A stretch of DNA of 64,000 nt from Bacteroides intestinalis (GTDB lineage Bacteria; Bacteroidota; Bacteroidia; Bacteroidales; Bacteroidaceae): positions 310,001 to 374,000 of the forward strand of contig NZ_CABJDN010000006.1 in the NCBI RefSeq assembly GCF_902364365.1. The letters are read 5' to 3'. The stretch's first letter is position 1; every line of letters starts with the position of its first letter. Positions 41,203-49,662 of the stretch are shown here, piece after piece. The notes under the pieces are model-generated. The model did no database searches. It was not told the origin of the DNA and saw only the letters and a program-made list of their open reading frames with translations. The position numbers and the translations under genes are program-made.

Positions 41203-41901
41203 ATGGGAAAAATAGATAAAATAAAGTCTGCGATTAAAGACTGGAGGCTGGGAGATTATTTCCGTCAGTTCAGCATCGTGGCGGCAGGTATCATTGTAAC
41301 TTTTTGGGGAAGCGATAAACTTACCGAGCATACTCGCCAGAAGGAAGTACGGGCAGTGATGCAGTTGGTAGCGGAAGAATTGGAACACAATAGAGAAGAA
41401 TTGCATGATATAAGGCGTTTGCTGAATATAGATATACACATGAGTTCTTTGTTGCTTGAGCGTAAAATGGATATATCTGAAATACCTATGGATACTTTAT
41501 GGAAGTATGATAAACTCTTCAACAATATAGCCGAGTTCTTTTATAGAACGGATGCATTGGATGTATTGAAAGGTTCCTCGCTGATGCAATACATTCCTGA
41601 CAAACGTCTGCTGCAAGATGTGTTACAAGCTTATTTTGAATTGGAAAGAAGAAGGAAAGATGTCAGTGATTACTATGCAGCGAAGACTAATGTAATTATG
41701 GGTACTGCTATGTCTCAGAAGACAGAAGATGTTTTGAGAAGCGACAGGAATTATCGGGATGAAGTCTTATTTCTTTTGGGACATAACAACTTTAACAATT
41801 TTGTCATAATGGTTCCCGGCTTTTTGAATTGGGACGACTTTGATAAATTGGATGAATTGCTCGACAGGCAAATCCAAACCTTGAAGGCAAAGTATAAATA
41901 A
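41203..41901 (+). CDS. DUF6090-type membrane protein, tandem copy 2
   Basis: 232 aa, MGKIDKIKSAIKDWRLGDYF. Same plan as its upstream neighbour: one transmembrane helix (FSIVAAGIIVTFWGSDKLTE) and a long helical domain (VMQLVAEELEHNREELHDIR). The two copies share DALDVLK/NAMDLLK and LLQDVLQAYFELE/FLLSLIEAYETLE segments, so they arose by tandem duplication and probably act together. Confidence 0.75.
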   Translation: MGKIDKIKSAIKDWRLGDYFRQFSIVAAGIIVTFWGSDKLTEHTRQKEVRAVMQLVAEELEHNREELHDIRRLLNIDIHMSSLLLERKMDISEIPMDTLWKYDKLFNNIAEFFYRTDALDVLKGSSLMQYIPDKRLLQDVLQAYFELERRRKDVSDYYAAKTNVIMGTAMSQKTEDVLRSDRNYRDEVLFLLGHNNFNNFVIMVPGFLNWDDFDKLDELLDRQIQTLKAKYK

Positions 41902-42010
41902 TCTCCGTATCTTTAACTTCTTTTTAGATATTACATTGCAGCATTCTACGGAAAGCTGCGTCTAACTAACAAACGACGCGAAGAGGCGTCCGTAAAAAAG
42001 AGCACTGACA

Positions 42011-42562
42011 TTGGAAAATGAAATAGAACTGATAGAGGGCTGCCGGGCAGGAAAGAATTCCGCGCGTAAGGAGCTGTATACCCTTTATTCCAGGCAGATG
42101 CTTGCGGTATGCTACCGCTATACGGGCGACGAAGATGCCGCGCATGACGTACTGCACGATGGGTTCATCAAGATCTTTACCCATTTCACTTTCCGGGGCG
42201 AATGTGCGCTGGCAACGTGGGTAACAAGAGTAATGGTGACACAAGCAATAGATTATCTGCGAAAGCAGAAGCGTATCACCCAACTGGTGGTGAACGAAGA
42301 ACAATTGCCCGACATACCCGACGAAGCAAGTATAGCCGATAGCGGTAGCCGCCTCTCCGAACAGCAGTTGATGGCATTTGTGGCAGAATTACCCGATGGA
42401 TGCCGAACCGTTTTCAACTTGTATGTGTTTGAAGAGAAATCACACAAGGAGATAGCGGAAATGCTTGGGATTAAGGTACATTCATCCACCTCGCAACTGC
42501 ATCGCGCCAAGAATTTGTTAGCAAAAAGAATTAAAGAATATACAGAGTATGAAAGGAAATGA
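42011..42562 (+). CDS. ECF-type RNA polymerase sigma factor
   Basis: 183 aa; no ATG in a suitable place, so the TTG at 42011 (MENEIELIEGCRAGKNSARK) is the likely start. Sigma2: LYTLYSRQMLAVCYRYTGDE, DVLHDGFIKIFTHFTFRGEC. Sigma4: ELPDGCRTVFNLYVFEEKSH and KEIAEMLGIKVHSSTSQLHR. It overlaps the next gene by 14 bases; that protein has a membrane-spanning anti-sigma-like N-terminus, so sigma and regulator are coupled. Confidence 0.9.
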   Translation: MENEIELIEGCRAGKNSARKELYTLYSRQMLAVCYRYTGDEDAAHDVLHDGFIKIFTHFTFRGECALATWVTRVMVTQAIDYLRKQKRITQLVVNEEQLPDIPDEASIADSGSRLSEQQLMAFVAELPDGCRTVFNLYVFEEKSHKEIAEMLGIKVHSSTSQLHRAKNLLAKRIKEYTEYERK

Positions 42563-43700
42563 TGAAATAACCGGTTTGTTCCGCAGTCGCCTCTCTGGTG
42601 CAGAGATGACGGTGCGGGATGGCTTTTGGGAGGAGCTGAAAGGCGACCTGTCAAGAGTTGAAACCGATGCAACTAATACTTCTGCAGCTGTTGCTTTCGG
42701 ACAGGCGGGGAACTTGTCTGGACAGAAACAGAAACGTTCTGTCCTTACTCCACGCTTCTACCGGGTGGCTGCGGCTGCTTCTGTAGTATTAGTGCTTGGA
42801 GCTGCTTCCGCTGCATTCTGGTACTTCTCTCCGAAAGATGAGATTCAGGAAGCATTCACCAAGGTGGCTACGCTGACGCCGGAAGGTAACTTGAATGGAG
42901 ATGTGGTGCAGGAAAAATTCCCCTCTATTCATGAGACTAAACCTGCAGCGCAAAATCCTGGTCATAAGAATCCTGTACCAGTATCATCCGGAGGCATACT
43001 TGCTGCGAATGGTGATGATGAAGAGACTGTATCAGTCACTGTCTCCATTACAATTTCCCAACGCGTATATGGCAATCACCACCAAGGTAACGGAATGTAT
43101 GGTCAAACAGCTTCATCAAGGAATGAAAATAATCATCGTGCCACGGCTACTGATCCCGCAGCTACAAATACAGAGTTTGGTTCAGATTCCGATAAGACGC
43201 TCCCCATTACCAATGCGGGTGGTTCCGCTAAAAAATGGGCTTTCAAAGCAGGTATAGGTACAGCGTTGCCAAAGGGAGATTTCGGGATGCCGTTCACCGC
43301 AGGAGTTTCTGCTGAACGTCGTTTGAACAAACATTTTTCTCTGGAGGCAGGTTTGCAATACAACCGTCTTGACGGAGACCATGCGATACACACACTGGCT
43401 GTTCCGGTAAAACTGAATGCGGTGCTGGTAAGTAATTCTAAAGTAGACTTTTACGCTACATTGGGTGGTGCTGCGGAGAAATGCATAGCCGGAGCCGGGG
43501 ACAATGGTTTTGGAGCAGAGCCCATACAACTTTCCGTTGCGGCAGGTCTGGGAGTCCGTTATAAGTTGAACGACCGGATTGCTCTGTTTGCAGAGCCTAC
43601 GGTATCTCATCATTTTGATACGGATTCGCAAACAAAAACGCTGCGAACGGAACGTCCAACGAACCTTAATCTACTTTGCGGTGTTCGTATGACATATTAA
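42549..43700 (+). CDS. Anti-sigma-like membrane protein with C-terminal outer-membrane beta-barrel domain
   Basis: 383 aa. N-terminal about 60 residues are cytoplasmic and acidic (EITGLFRSRLSGAEMTVRDG, as in small anti-sigma domains), then one transmembrane helix (VAAAASVVLVLGAASAAFWY, about 75-94). A low-complexity Asn/Thr/Gly-rich linker follows, then a domain from about residue 230 resembling small porin-type beta-barrels (FKAGIGTALPKGDFGMPFTA, HFSLEAGLQYNRLDGDHAIH, LNLLCGVRMTY end). An inner-membrane helix and an outer-membrane-type barrel in one chain suggest a two-membrane sensor. It overlaps the sigma gene by 14 bases. Confidence 0.78.
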   Translation: MKGNDEITGLFRSRLSGAEMTVRDGFWEELKGDLSRVETDATNTSAAVAFGQAGNLSGQKQKRSVLTPRFYRVAAAASVVLVLGAASAAFWYFSPKDEIQEAFTKVATLTPEGNLNGDVVQEKFPSIHETKPAAQNPGHKNPVPVSSGGILAANGDDEETVSVTVSITISQRVYGNHHQGNGMYGQTASSRNENNHRATATDPAATNTEFGSDSDKTLPITNAGGSAKKWAFKAGIGTALPKGDFGMPFTAGVSAERRLNKHFSLEAGLQYNRLDGDHAIHTLAVPVKLNAVLVSNSKVDFYATLGGAAEKCIAGAGDNGFGAEPIQLSVAAGLGVRYKLNDRIALFAEPTVSHHFDTDSQTKTLRTERPTNLNLLCGVRMTY

Positions 43701-43718
43701 CCTTAATACAATGCAACA

Positions 43719-44261
43719 ATGAAAGCAATTTCTAATATACGTGCCGTAATGGCCATTTTGATATTCTTCTTTTCTCTTTCTTTTGTGTCATGTACGGAAG
43801 AGACGTTGGACTACAATAATCCTGACGTGGATTTATTCGTCAAGCAACTGAAGGCCGGAAAATATTCTGTCGAAAGTCCGGAAGGGCTGAACACTATTCC
43901 TCGGTTTACTGTTGATGACATAGGGGACTTGTTGAAGTATGCCGAAGATTTAACGGTAATCCCTTCTTTCCCGTTGGCTCCGGTTTCTTATTCCGCAGGT
44001 GGCAAGCTTCGTTTAGGTGAGTGCATTTTGTGGACAGTAGAAACAATCCGTCTGGGGCAGAATGCTTCGATGGGGTGCAAAATGGTACATGTGGATGCAG
44101 AGAATTACGAAGGCATTTACTTCTTATCGGATGATGAAGTTCTGGATGCTTCCGCCCGTTATCGCCGCTGGTGGGAAAACCGCAAATACCCCCGTACGAT
44201 GTGGACCATAGACCCTTGTTATGATGAACCGCTTTGTGGAAGCGGATATATGTGGTGGTAA
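43719..44261 (+). CDS. DUF4943-type lipoprotein
   Basis: 180 aa with lipoprotein signal (MAILIFFFSLSFVSCTEETL, lipobox Cys at about residue 25). The mature part includes NNPDVDLFVKQLKAGKYSVE and a Cys-containing C-terminus (WTIDPCYDEPLCGSGYMWW). It matches my memory of DUF4943, a Bacteroidales family of unknown role. Third gene of the sigma-factor operon; 14 bases before the next. Confidence 0.75.
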   Translation: MKAISNIRAVMAILIFFFSLSFVSCTEETLDYNNPDVDLFVKQLKAGKYSVESPEGLNTIPRFTVDDIGDLLKYAEDLTVIPSFPLAPVSYSAGGKLRLGECILWTVETIRLGQNASMGCKMVHVDAENYEGIYFLSDDEVLDASARYRRWWENRKYPRTMWTIDPCYDEPLCGSGYMWW

Positions 44262-44274
44262 GAAAATAAATTAA

Positions 44275-44958
44275 ATGAGAAAATATTGCACTATAATCGG
44301 ACTGCTTTTAGTAGTAGTCCTTCCCGTTTGCGCTCAGAACTGGACACCTCAGGACTCTCTGCGATTGCGCCGTCTACTGGATGGAGAAGGAGAGATTAAG
44401 CTGAATCCGGAAGTTCTGAAAGAGATGGGAGTACAGGAACCTCTGGGCAAACAGCAGATATCAATGGAGAAACAATGGCTGGATTTCAACACAACACTTC
44501 CCGAAATACCAAATACACCGAAGAAGAAAGTTGTTCTTACTTTGCGTCCATATACAGCAAATACGAAGTATAACTGGGATCCGGTGTATCAGAAGAAAAT
44601 TAAAATAGATAAGGACACGTGGCGAGGGGATCCTCTCTATGAACTTAAAAGACTTCGCATTTATTCCGATTGGGCAAAAACTCCTTTAGATAAAGGTCTC
44701 CGGAAAAGTATGGATGAAATAGAGGCAACCGGAATGCGCTACCGAATGACAGAACGGGCTAATAATATGGCTGTAGGTAGCTGGCAGGGCGCCAGTGGCG
44801 GTTTGGGATTCGTCGGTGATTTTATGACGCCTTTTACAAAAGAATTCTGGAACGTCAAGGGGCGTAAGCGCCGTGCCCGTACGCTGGAAGTGTTACGTGC
44901 ATATGGGGACTCGGTAACGGTGCGGGGTAAAGAAGCTGTCAAGACGATTAAGAATTAG
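44275..44958 (+). CDS. DUF4858-type exported protein
   Basis: 227 aa with signal peptide (MRKYCTIIGLLLVVVLPVCA). Segments SLRLRRLLDGEGEIKLNPEV, FNTTLPEIPNTPKKKVVLTL and GGLGFVGDFMTPFTKEFWNV suggest DUF4858, unknown function. Last gene of the sigma/anti-sigma/lipoprotein operon, so probably an envelope target or partner of that system. Confidence 0.75.
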   Translation: MRKYCTIIGLLLVVVLPVCAQNWTPQDSLRLRRLLDGEGEIKLNPEVLKEMGVQEPLGKQQISMEKQWLDFNTTLPEIPNTPKKKVVLTLRPYTANTKYNWDPVYQKKIKIDKDTWRGDPLYELKRLRIYSDWAKTPLDKGLRKSMDEIEATGMRYRMTERANNMAVGSWQGASGGLGFVGDFMTPFTKEFWNVKGRKRRARTLEVLRAYGDSVTVRGKEAVKTIKN

Positions 44959-45102
44959 GGATTTGTATAATTTGAACATCCGGTGATATGTATGTTGTAA
45001 ATTTGTATTTCCGGGTGTGTTTTTTATTACAATTCGTCTTTTCTTCCGAACCTTTCATCCTTTTTTCTTGTTTCTCCTTAATAATCCCTAAACGGAAAAA
45101 CT

Positions 45103-46044
45103 ATGAACAGAATTACTTCCCTTTTCGGAATCCGATATCCAATAATACAAGGTGGTATGGTTTGGTGCAGTGGCTGGCGCTTGGCGTCGGCAGTAAGTAA
45201 TGTGGGTGGATTGGGCTTGCTTGGTGCAGGTTCCATGCATCCTGAAACGTTACGTGAGCATATCCGTAAGTGCCATGCTGCTACGCATAATCCTTTTGGA
45301 GTCAATATTCCATTGATGTATCCGCAGATTGAAGAAATCATGCAGATAGTGGTAGAAGAGGGAGTCAACATAGTTTTCACCTCCGCCGGAAGCCCTGCCA
45401 AATGGACGGGATGGCTGAAAGAGCGAGGAGTGACAGTGGTGCATGTGGTCAGTTCTTCCCGCTTTGCGATGAAAGCCGAAGAGGCGGGTGTGGATGCTGT
45501 TGTTGCCGAAGGCTTCGAAGCCGGCGGGCATAACGGAAGGGAAGAGACTACCACTTTGTGCCTGATACCTGCCGTACGTGCCGCTACTACTTTACCATTG
45601 ATTGCTGCCGGAGGAATTGCTACAGGTGAGGCTATGCTTGCTGCCCGTGTGCTGGGAGCAGAAGGAGTACAAATAGGTACACGCTTTGCATTGACTCAGG
45701 AAAGTTCTGCTCATGAATACTTTAAGGAATATTGTCTGCGTTTACAGGAAGGGGATACCCGCTTGTTGTTGAAGAAGCTTGCTCCGGTGCGTTTAGTGCG
45801 GAATAATTTCCGTGATGCTGTAGAGGCGGCCGAAGCAGTGGGGGCTACACAAGATGAACTTCGTATTCTTCTGGCTCATGGACGTGCCAAGAAAGGGATT
45901 TTCTATGGAGACCTGGAAGAAGGAGAACTAGAGATTGGTCAGGCCTCTGCACTACTTTACGGTAAGCAGATAGAGACGGTTGCTGAAGTGATGCAGGAAC
46001 TGACGGAAGGATATAAAAGAGCGTGGGATGCGCTAAAGGAATAA
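45103..46044 (+). CDS. Nitronate monooxygenase family flavoprotein
   Basis: 313 aa FMN-dependent TIM-barrel enzyme oxidising nitronates (formerly 2-nitropropane dioxygenase). Motifs: YPIIQGGMVWCSGWRLASAV, GGLGLLGAGSMHPETL, NPFGVNIPLMYP, VVAEGFEAGGHNGREETTTL and PLIAAGGIATGEAMLAARVL with the following GAEGVQIGTRF. Some relatives instead act as enoyl-ACP reductase FabK, so the name is family level. Followed by a 22-bp-period repeat array and a terminator. Confidence 0.88.
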   Translation: MNRITSLFGIRYPIIQGGMVWCSGWRLASAVSNVGGLGLLGAGSMHPETLREHIRKCHAATHNPFGVNIPLMYPQIEEIMQIVVEEGVNIVFTSAGSPAKWTGWLKERGVTVVHVVSSSRFAMKAEEAGVDAVVAEGFEAGGHNGREETTTLCLIPAVRAATTLPLIAAGGIATGEAMLAARVLGAEGVQIGTRFALTQESSAHEYFKEYCLRLQEGDTRLLLKKLAPVRLVRNNFRDAVEAAEAVGATQDELRILLAHGRAKKGIFYGDLEEGELEIGQASALLYGKQIETVAEVMQELTEGYKRAWDALKE

Positions 46045-46056
46045 GAATTTAGCTTC

Positions 46057-46165
46057 ATGAGACGACGAAATTCGTCCCATGAGATGAAAAAATCTGTTCT
46101 ACGAGATAAAAAGAAGTATCTCGTGAGGCGAAAAGATTCATCTCATGGGACGAATTTTGTTGTAT
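46057..46165. repeat. Array of five units, exact 22-bp period, downstream of the nitronate monooxygenase gene
   Basis: ATGAGACGA, ATGAGATGA, ACGAGATAA, GTGAGGCGA and ATGGGACGA begin at 46057, 46079, 46101, 46123 and 46145, exactly 22 bp apart. Units contain inverted arms that vary together (GACGAA/TTCGTC in the first; GAGATA/TATCTC in the third). Across units a perfect 21-bp inverted repeat joins 46068-46088 and 46137-46157, with an inner ACGAGATA/TATCTCGT pair. The array begins 12 bases after the stop codon. Confidence 0.9.
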
Positions 46166-46195
46166 AGGAGAGGTCGGTATAGCGATAAATTAATA

Positions 46196-46236
46196 GATAC
46201 GCGTCCGCCTATTCCGCCTCGTCCGCGTATCCATTC
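46196..46236. repeat. Dispersed CGCGTATC hairpin repeat
   Basis: GATACGCG (46196-46203) pairs with CGCGTATC (46224-46231), with CCGCCTATTCCGCC in the loop. The 16 bases GTCCGCGTATCCATTC (46221-46236) recur exactly at 52300-52315, inside a 34-bp inverted repeat. Confidence 0.7.
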
Positions 46237-46249
46237 CCCGTCCAAAATA

Positions 46250-46289
46250 AAAAATGGGGCTGTACGTCAATCTGTACAGTCCCATTTTT
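46250..46289. terminator. Bidirectional terminator between the nitronate monooxygenase gene and gadC
   Basis: A 16-base arm AAAAATGGGGCTGTAC (46250-46265) pairs with GTACAGTCCCATTTTT (46274-46289), one wobble pair. A-rich left and T-rich right sides allow termination in both directions. Confidence 0.9.
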
Positions 46290-46308
46290 ATGTTTTCCGA
46301 TTGCGGCC

Positions 46309-47898
46309 CTATGATTTAGGTGTACCGGAATTATTTGTTGTACTAGTTGTATTTACGGTAGGATTTGCAGTTGGTGTTGCCGTAGCTGTGCTTGTTGTGC
46401 CTGCTGCTGTTGCAGTGGCTGTTGCTGCGTTTGCTGCAACTTTTGGCTGTTCTTCCCAATGGAAAGGCTCGAAGTTAGTATTCGGATCAACCCAAGTCGG
46501 TTTCTTGCAAGCGTAAATGATGAACGGAGCTGCCACTACAACAATGGCACCGATAATCAATACAGAGAACCAAACTGTATTGCTACCTGTTGAAATCTGA
46601 CTGGGCGGGATAAAGCTCAGAATGAATGCCAACAGAGAACCACAGAAACCGAGTCCGCCGATGAACCACATCAATCCATTACCACCCTTACCGATACGGA
46701 ACGGACGGTTCAACTTCTTCATCTTGTAACGCAATACGATAGCTCCTGTAAACATCAGCATATACATGATAAGGTAAAGAACTACTGTCAACTGTGACAA
46801 GATCTGATAGAAACTCTGTACGGAAGGCATTACTACGAACAAAAGGCTCAATACTGTTACAGCACCACCTTGTACGAACAGGATGTTCTTCTGTACACCC
46901 AGTTTGTTTGTCTTCTGGAAGAACGGGGGCATGTAACCTGCCTTACCTACGGCAAAAATACCTTTGGACGGACCGGCAACCCAAGTCAATACACCTGCCA
47001 GCACACCGAATGCCAGTGCAATAGCGATGATCGGTGATAACCAGGAAGCATGGATGTACTTGAAGTAATTGTCGAAACCAACCAGCAAGCTTTGTGTCAG
47101 ACTGATGTCTTTGGCCGGAATGATAACACCCAGTGCGAAAGTACCCAGTACGAAAATGATAACTGTGATAGCTGCACCGATAAATACTGCTTTCGGATAA
47201 TTCTTGGAGGGGTTTTCTATATCCTTAACGTGGATACCGCCCATTTCCATACCGGCATAAAAGAGAAAGATACTTGCGGCGAGTACGACGTTGTCGAAGT
47301 TCGTCAGATCGGGGAAGAAGCTGCTGTGGAAGTCCAGATTGGAGTGTCCCCCTGTAGCCAGATAGATGATACCCAGGATAATCAGCAAGGCTGCCGGGAT
47401 AATGGTACCAACCATACCGCCGACTTTGGCTACCTTACCTACCCATCCCATACCTTTCAATGAGATGAAAGTGGCGAGCCAGTAGATGATGAGCACTACG
47501 GCGAGTGTGTAATACTTGTTGCTTGCCAACGACATATCATGTGCGTCGTTCATTCCGATGAAGGCGATGGATACAGCACCGAATGTCAATACGGTAGGGT
47601 ACCAGATGGTACTCTCAATCCATTGCACCCAGATGGCAAGGAAACCGAGCCGCTTACCGTAGGCTTCTCCTACCCAGCGGAACACACCACCTTGTTTGTC
47701 CTGGAACATCGCAGCCAATTCCGCAGCGACAAGTGACGTCGGTATAAGGAATACGATAGCTGCAAATAAATAGTAAAAGGCCGAACTCATTCCGTACACG
47801 GCCTCGGCAGGTAGTCCACGTAGGGATACTACTGCCGTTACATTCATGATTGCGAGGGTGAACACACCCAGCTTCACTGTTTGTTTAATATTTGCCAT
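46309..47898 (-). CDS. gadC: Glutamate/GABA antiporter GadC
   Basis: 529 aa inner-membrane APC-superfamily exchanger that imports glutamate and exports GABA, removing cytoplasmic protons with GadB. About 12 hydrophobic helices; family segments ASLRGLPAEA-like start (VVSLRGLPAEAVYGMSSAFY), GWVGKVAKVGGMVGTIIPAA, and FLFYAGMEMGGIHVKDIENP. After the last helix comes PTWVDPNTNFEPFHWEEQPK and then a low-complexity Ala/Thr/Asn tail of about 45 residues (ATATATAAGTTSTATATPT and so on). In E. coli GadC the C-terminal tail is a pH plug; this tail is compositionally different. Divergent from the ion-channel gene. Confidence 0.93.
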   Translation of the reverse strand: MANIKQTVKLGVFTLAIMNVTAVVSLRGLPAEAVYGMSSAFYYLFAAIVFLIPTSLVAAELAAMFQDKQGGVFRWVGEAYGKRLGFLAIWVQWIESTIWYPTVLTFGAVSIAFIGMNDAHDMSLASNKYYTLAVVLIIYWLATFISLKGMGWVGKVAKVGGMVGTIIPAALLIILGIIYLATGGHSNLDFHSSFFPDLTNFDNVVLAASIFLFYAGMEMGGIHVKDIENPSKNYPKAVFIGAAITVIIFVLGTFALGVIIPAKDISLTQSLLVGFDNYFKYIHASWLSPIIAIALAFGVLAGVLTWVAGPSKGIFAVGKAGYMPPFFQKTNKLGVQKNILFVQGGAVTVLSLLFVVMPSVQSFYQILSQLTVVLYLIMYMLMFTGAIVLRYKMKKLNRPFRIGKGGNGLMWFIGGLGFCGSLLAFILSFIPPSQISTGSNTVWFSVLIIGAIVVVAAPFIIYACKKPTWVDPNTNFEPFHWEEQPKVAANAATATATAAGTTSTATATPTANPTVNTTSTTNNSGTPKS

Positions 47899-48088
47899 AA
47901 GTTAAGGTTTTAGGTGAAAAATATGTTTTAAAATCAGTCTCTATAACAACGACCCGGTAGAGTTGTTTTCAGGGATAAAGTGAAAGTTGGTAAATTAACA
48001 CTTAAACAAATGCCTTGTGCAAGACGTTTTAGGGCAATCAGGCAGAAATCAGTAATATATTAAATCAGAATAAATAATAGGTATTATT

Positions 48089-48817
48089 ATGAAAATGGCT
48101 CTTTCAGAATTTGCATTACGAGAGAAGGGAATTTATGGTGTCTTACACATTGTGATTCTGTTACTTTCGTTGTTTTTAGTGGTTAGTATTTCAGTAGATA
48201 CATTCAAGGGTATTCCTTTCTATACCCAGACAGTATTTATGAAGGTTCAGTTTGCCGTGTGCATCCTGTTTTTGCTGGACTTTATTTTGGAGTGGTTTTT
48301 AGCAAAGCATAAAGGACGTTATTTTGCTACTCACTTCGTTTTTCTTCTGGTAGCCATCCCTTACCAGAGCATTATTTCCTGGGCCGGATGGACGTTTTCC
48401 GAGGAAATCACTTATTTATTGCGTTTTATTCCTTTAGTGCGCGGTGGCTATGCGTTGGCCATTGTGGTAGGCTGGTTGACGTATAATAAGGCATCCGGTC
48501 TGTTTGTTACTTACCTGACGACTTTGCTTGCTACGGTTTATTTCTCCAGTCTGGCTTTTTATGTTATGGAGCATGGGGTAAATACATTAGTTACAGGCTA
48601 TGGGGATGCTTTATGGTGGGCGTTTATGGATGTAACGACGGTTGGGTCCAATATTATTGCTGTGACAGTGACGGGGCGTGTGTTGTCGGTTTTGTTGGCG
48701 GCATTGGGGATGATGATGTTCCCGATATTTACAGTATATGTGACGAGTCTGGTGCAGAAGAGGAATCAGGAGAAAGAAGAATATTATAAGCAGTTGCAGG
48801 GAGGGGATATAAAGTAA
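48089..48817 (+). CDS. Potassium-channel-like ion transporter with altered selectivity filter
   Basis: 242 aa. Voltage-gated-channel-like membrane plan of about six helices, a short S4-like region (YLLRFIPLVRGGYALAIVVG) and a pore loop ending DVTTVGSNIIAVTVTGRVLS. The canonical K+ filter TVGYGD is replaced by TVGSNI. The gene sits in the acid-resistance cluster (gadC, glsA, gadB), where a charge-balancing channel would fit. Ion selectivity cannot be inferred. Confidence 0.82.
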   Translation: MKMALSEFALREKGIYGVLHIVILLLSLFLVVSISVDTFKGIPFYTQTVFMKVQFAVCILFLLDFILEWFLAKHKGRYFATHFVFLLVAIPYQSIISWAGWTFSEEITYLLRFIPLVRGGYALAIVVGWLTYNKASGLFVTYLTTLLATVYFSSLAFYVMEHGVNTLVTGYGDALWWAFMDVTTVGSNIIAVTVTGRVLSVLLAALGMMMFPIFTVYVTSLVQKRNQEKEEYYKQLQGGDIK

Positions 48818-48873
48818 TATTATCCGGATTATGTGGTTAGGATGAGGAATAATGAAAAGAAGCCTGAAAGATT

Positions 48874-48916
48874 GTTCACTATTTAGTGAACATCTGAATT
48901 AAATTCTCTATCTTTG
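48874..48916 (+). promoter_or_regulatory. higBA promoter with palindromic operator
   Basis: Perfect palindrome GTTCACTA-TT-TAGTGAAC (48874-48891) overlaps the expected -33 region of a TATCTTTG -7 box (48909-48916), 20 bases before the higB ATG. The position fits autorepression by HigA. Confidence 0.7.
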
Positions 48917-48936
48917 TAACGAACAAACGACCGCTT

Positions 48937-49257
48937 ATGTTAGTTACATTTGATAAAGAATATCTTAAAGAACTTTATGTCTCCGGTAAATGTAGTGATA
49001 AGAAACATCGCTTTCAACCAGATGTGATAAAGAGGTATAAAAGATGTATTGATACGCTGATTGCATCGAATAGTGTTGAGTCTTTGTATAAACACAACTC
49101 CTTGAATTATGAAACCTTAATAGGAGATAAGGAAGGCCTTTCTTCCATACGGGTTACTTCAAAATATCGCATAGAATTTACAGTCAGAGTTGTAGCAGAT
49201 GCTGAAACTATCATAAGTGTATGTAATGTTATAGAATTGTCCAATCATTATAAATAA
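48937..49257 (+). CDS. higB: HigB-like toxin of a type II toxin-antitoxin system
   Basis: 106 aa, RelE/ParE-fold ribosome-dependent mRNA interferase family. MLVTFDKEYLKELYVSGKCS start, central DVIKRYKRCIDTLIASNSVE, and C-terminal core ISSIR-like segment GLSSIRVTSKYRIEFTVRVV with CNVIELSNHYK end. Toxin precedes antitoxin by 7 bases, the order characteristic of hig loci. Confidence 0.9.
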   Translation: MLVTFDKEYLKELYVSGKCSDKKHRFQPDVIKRYKRCIDTLIASNSVESLYKHNSLNYETLIGDKEGLSSIRVTSKYRIEFTVRVVADAETIISVCNVIELSNHYK

Positions 49258-49264
49258 GTAAGGT

Positions 49265-49588
49265 ATGACTATGCTTGCAAATAAACTCACCCCGTTTTGC
49301 CCCACGCATCCTGGTGAGATATTAAAAGACGAAATTGAATATCGGAAAATTTCGCAGCGTGCCTTGGCTCGCCAAATGGGAATTTCGTATTCACAACTGA
49401 ATGAGGTACTGAACGGCAAGCGTTCGGTTAATACGGAACTTGCTTTGCTATTTGAAGCGGCTTTGGGACTTGACCCTGAGATGTTGCTCAATATGCAGAC
49501 CCGTTACAATATGCAGATGGCGCGTGCCGATCAGCGCACACAAGAACGCTGGAATGAGGTACGTAAGTTGTGCGCTTCATTTTTGTAA
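49265..49588 (+). CDS. higA: HigA-like antitoxin (XRE-family)
   Basis: 107 aa. Starts with the HigA signature CPTHPGEILKDEIEYRKISQ and continues with a helix-turn-helix (RALARQMGISYSQLNEVLNG) that should bind the palindrome at 48874-48891; a dimerising helical tail follows. Neutralises HigB and represses the operon. The pair sits among acid-resistance genes, perhaps as a stabilising insertion. Confidence 0.92.
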   Translation: MTMLANKLTPFCPTHPGEILKDEIEYRKISQRALARQMGISYSQLNEVLNGKRSVNTELALLFEAALGLDPEMLLNMQTRYNMQMARADQRTQERWNEVRKLCASFL

Positions 49589-49601
49589 CTTTTAAAAGTA
49601 C

Positions 49602-49640
49602 AGGCGCCGCCTATCCTCTCCGGACTGACGACGCCTTTTA
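49602..49640. terminator. Weak terminator between higA and convergent glsA
   Basis: AGGCGCCG (49602-49609) pairs with CGACGCCT (49629-49636) with one mismatch, followed by four T. Confidence 0.5.
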
Positions 49641-49662
49641 TTTATGAAAAAGAGAGATTGTC

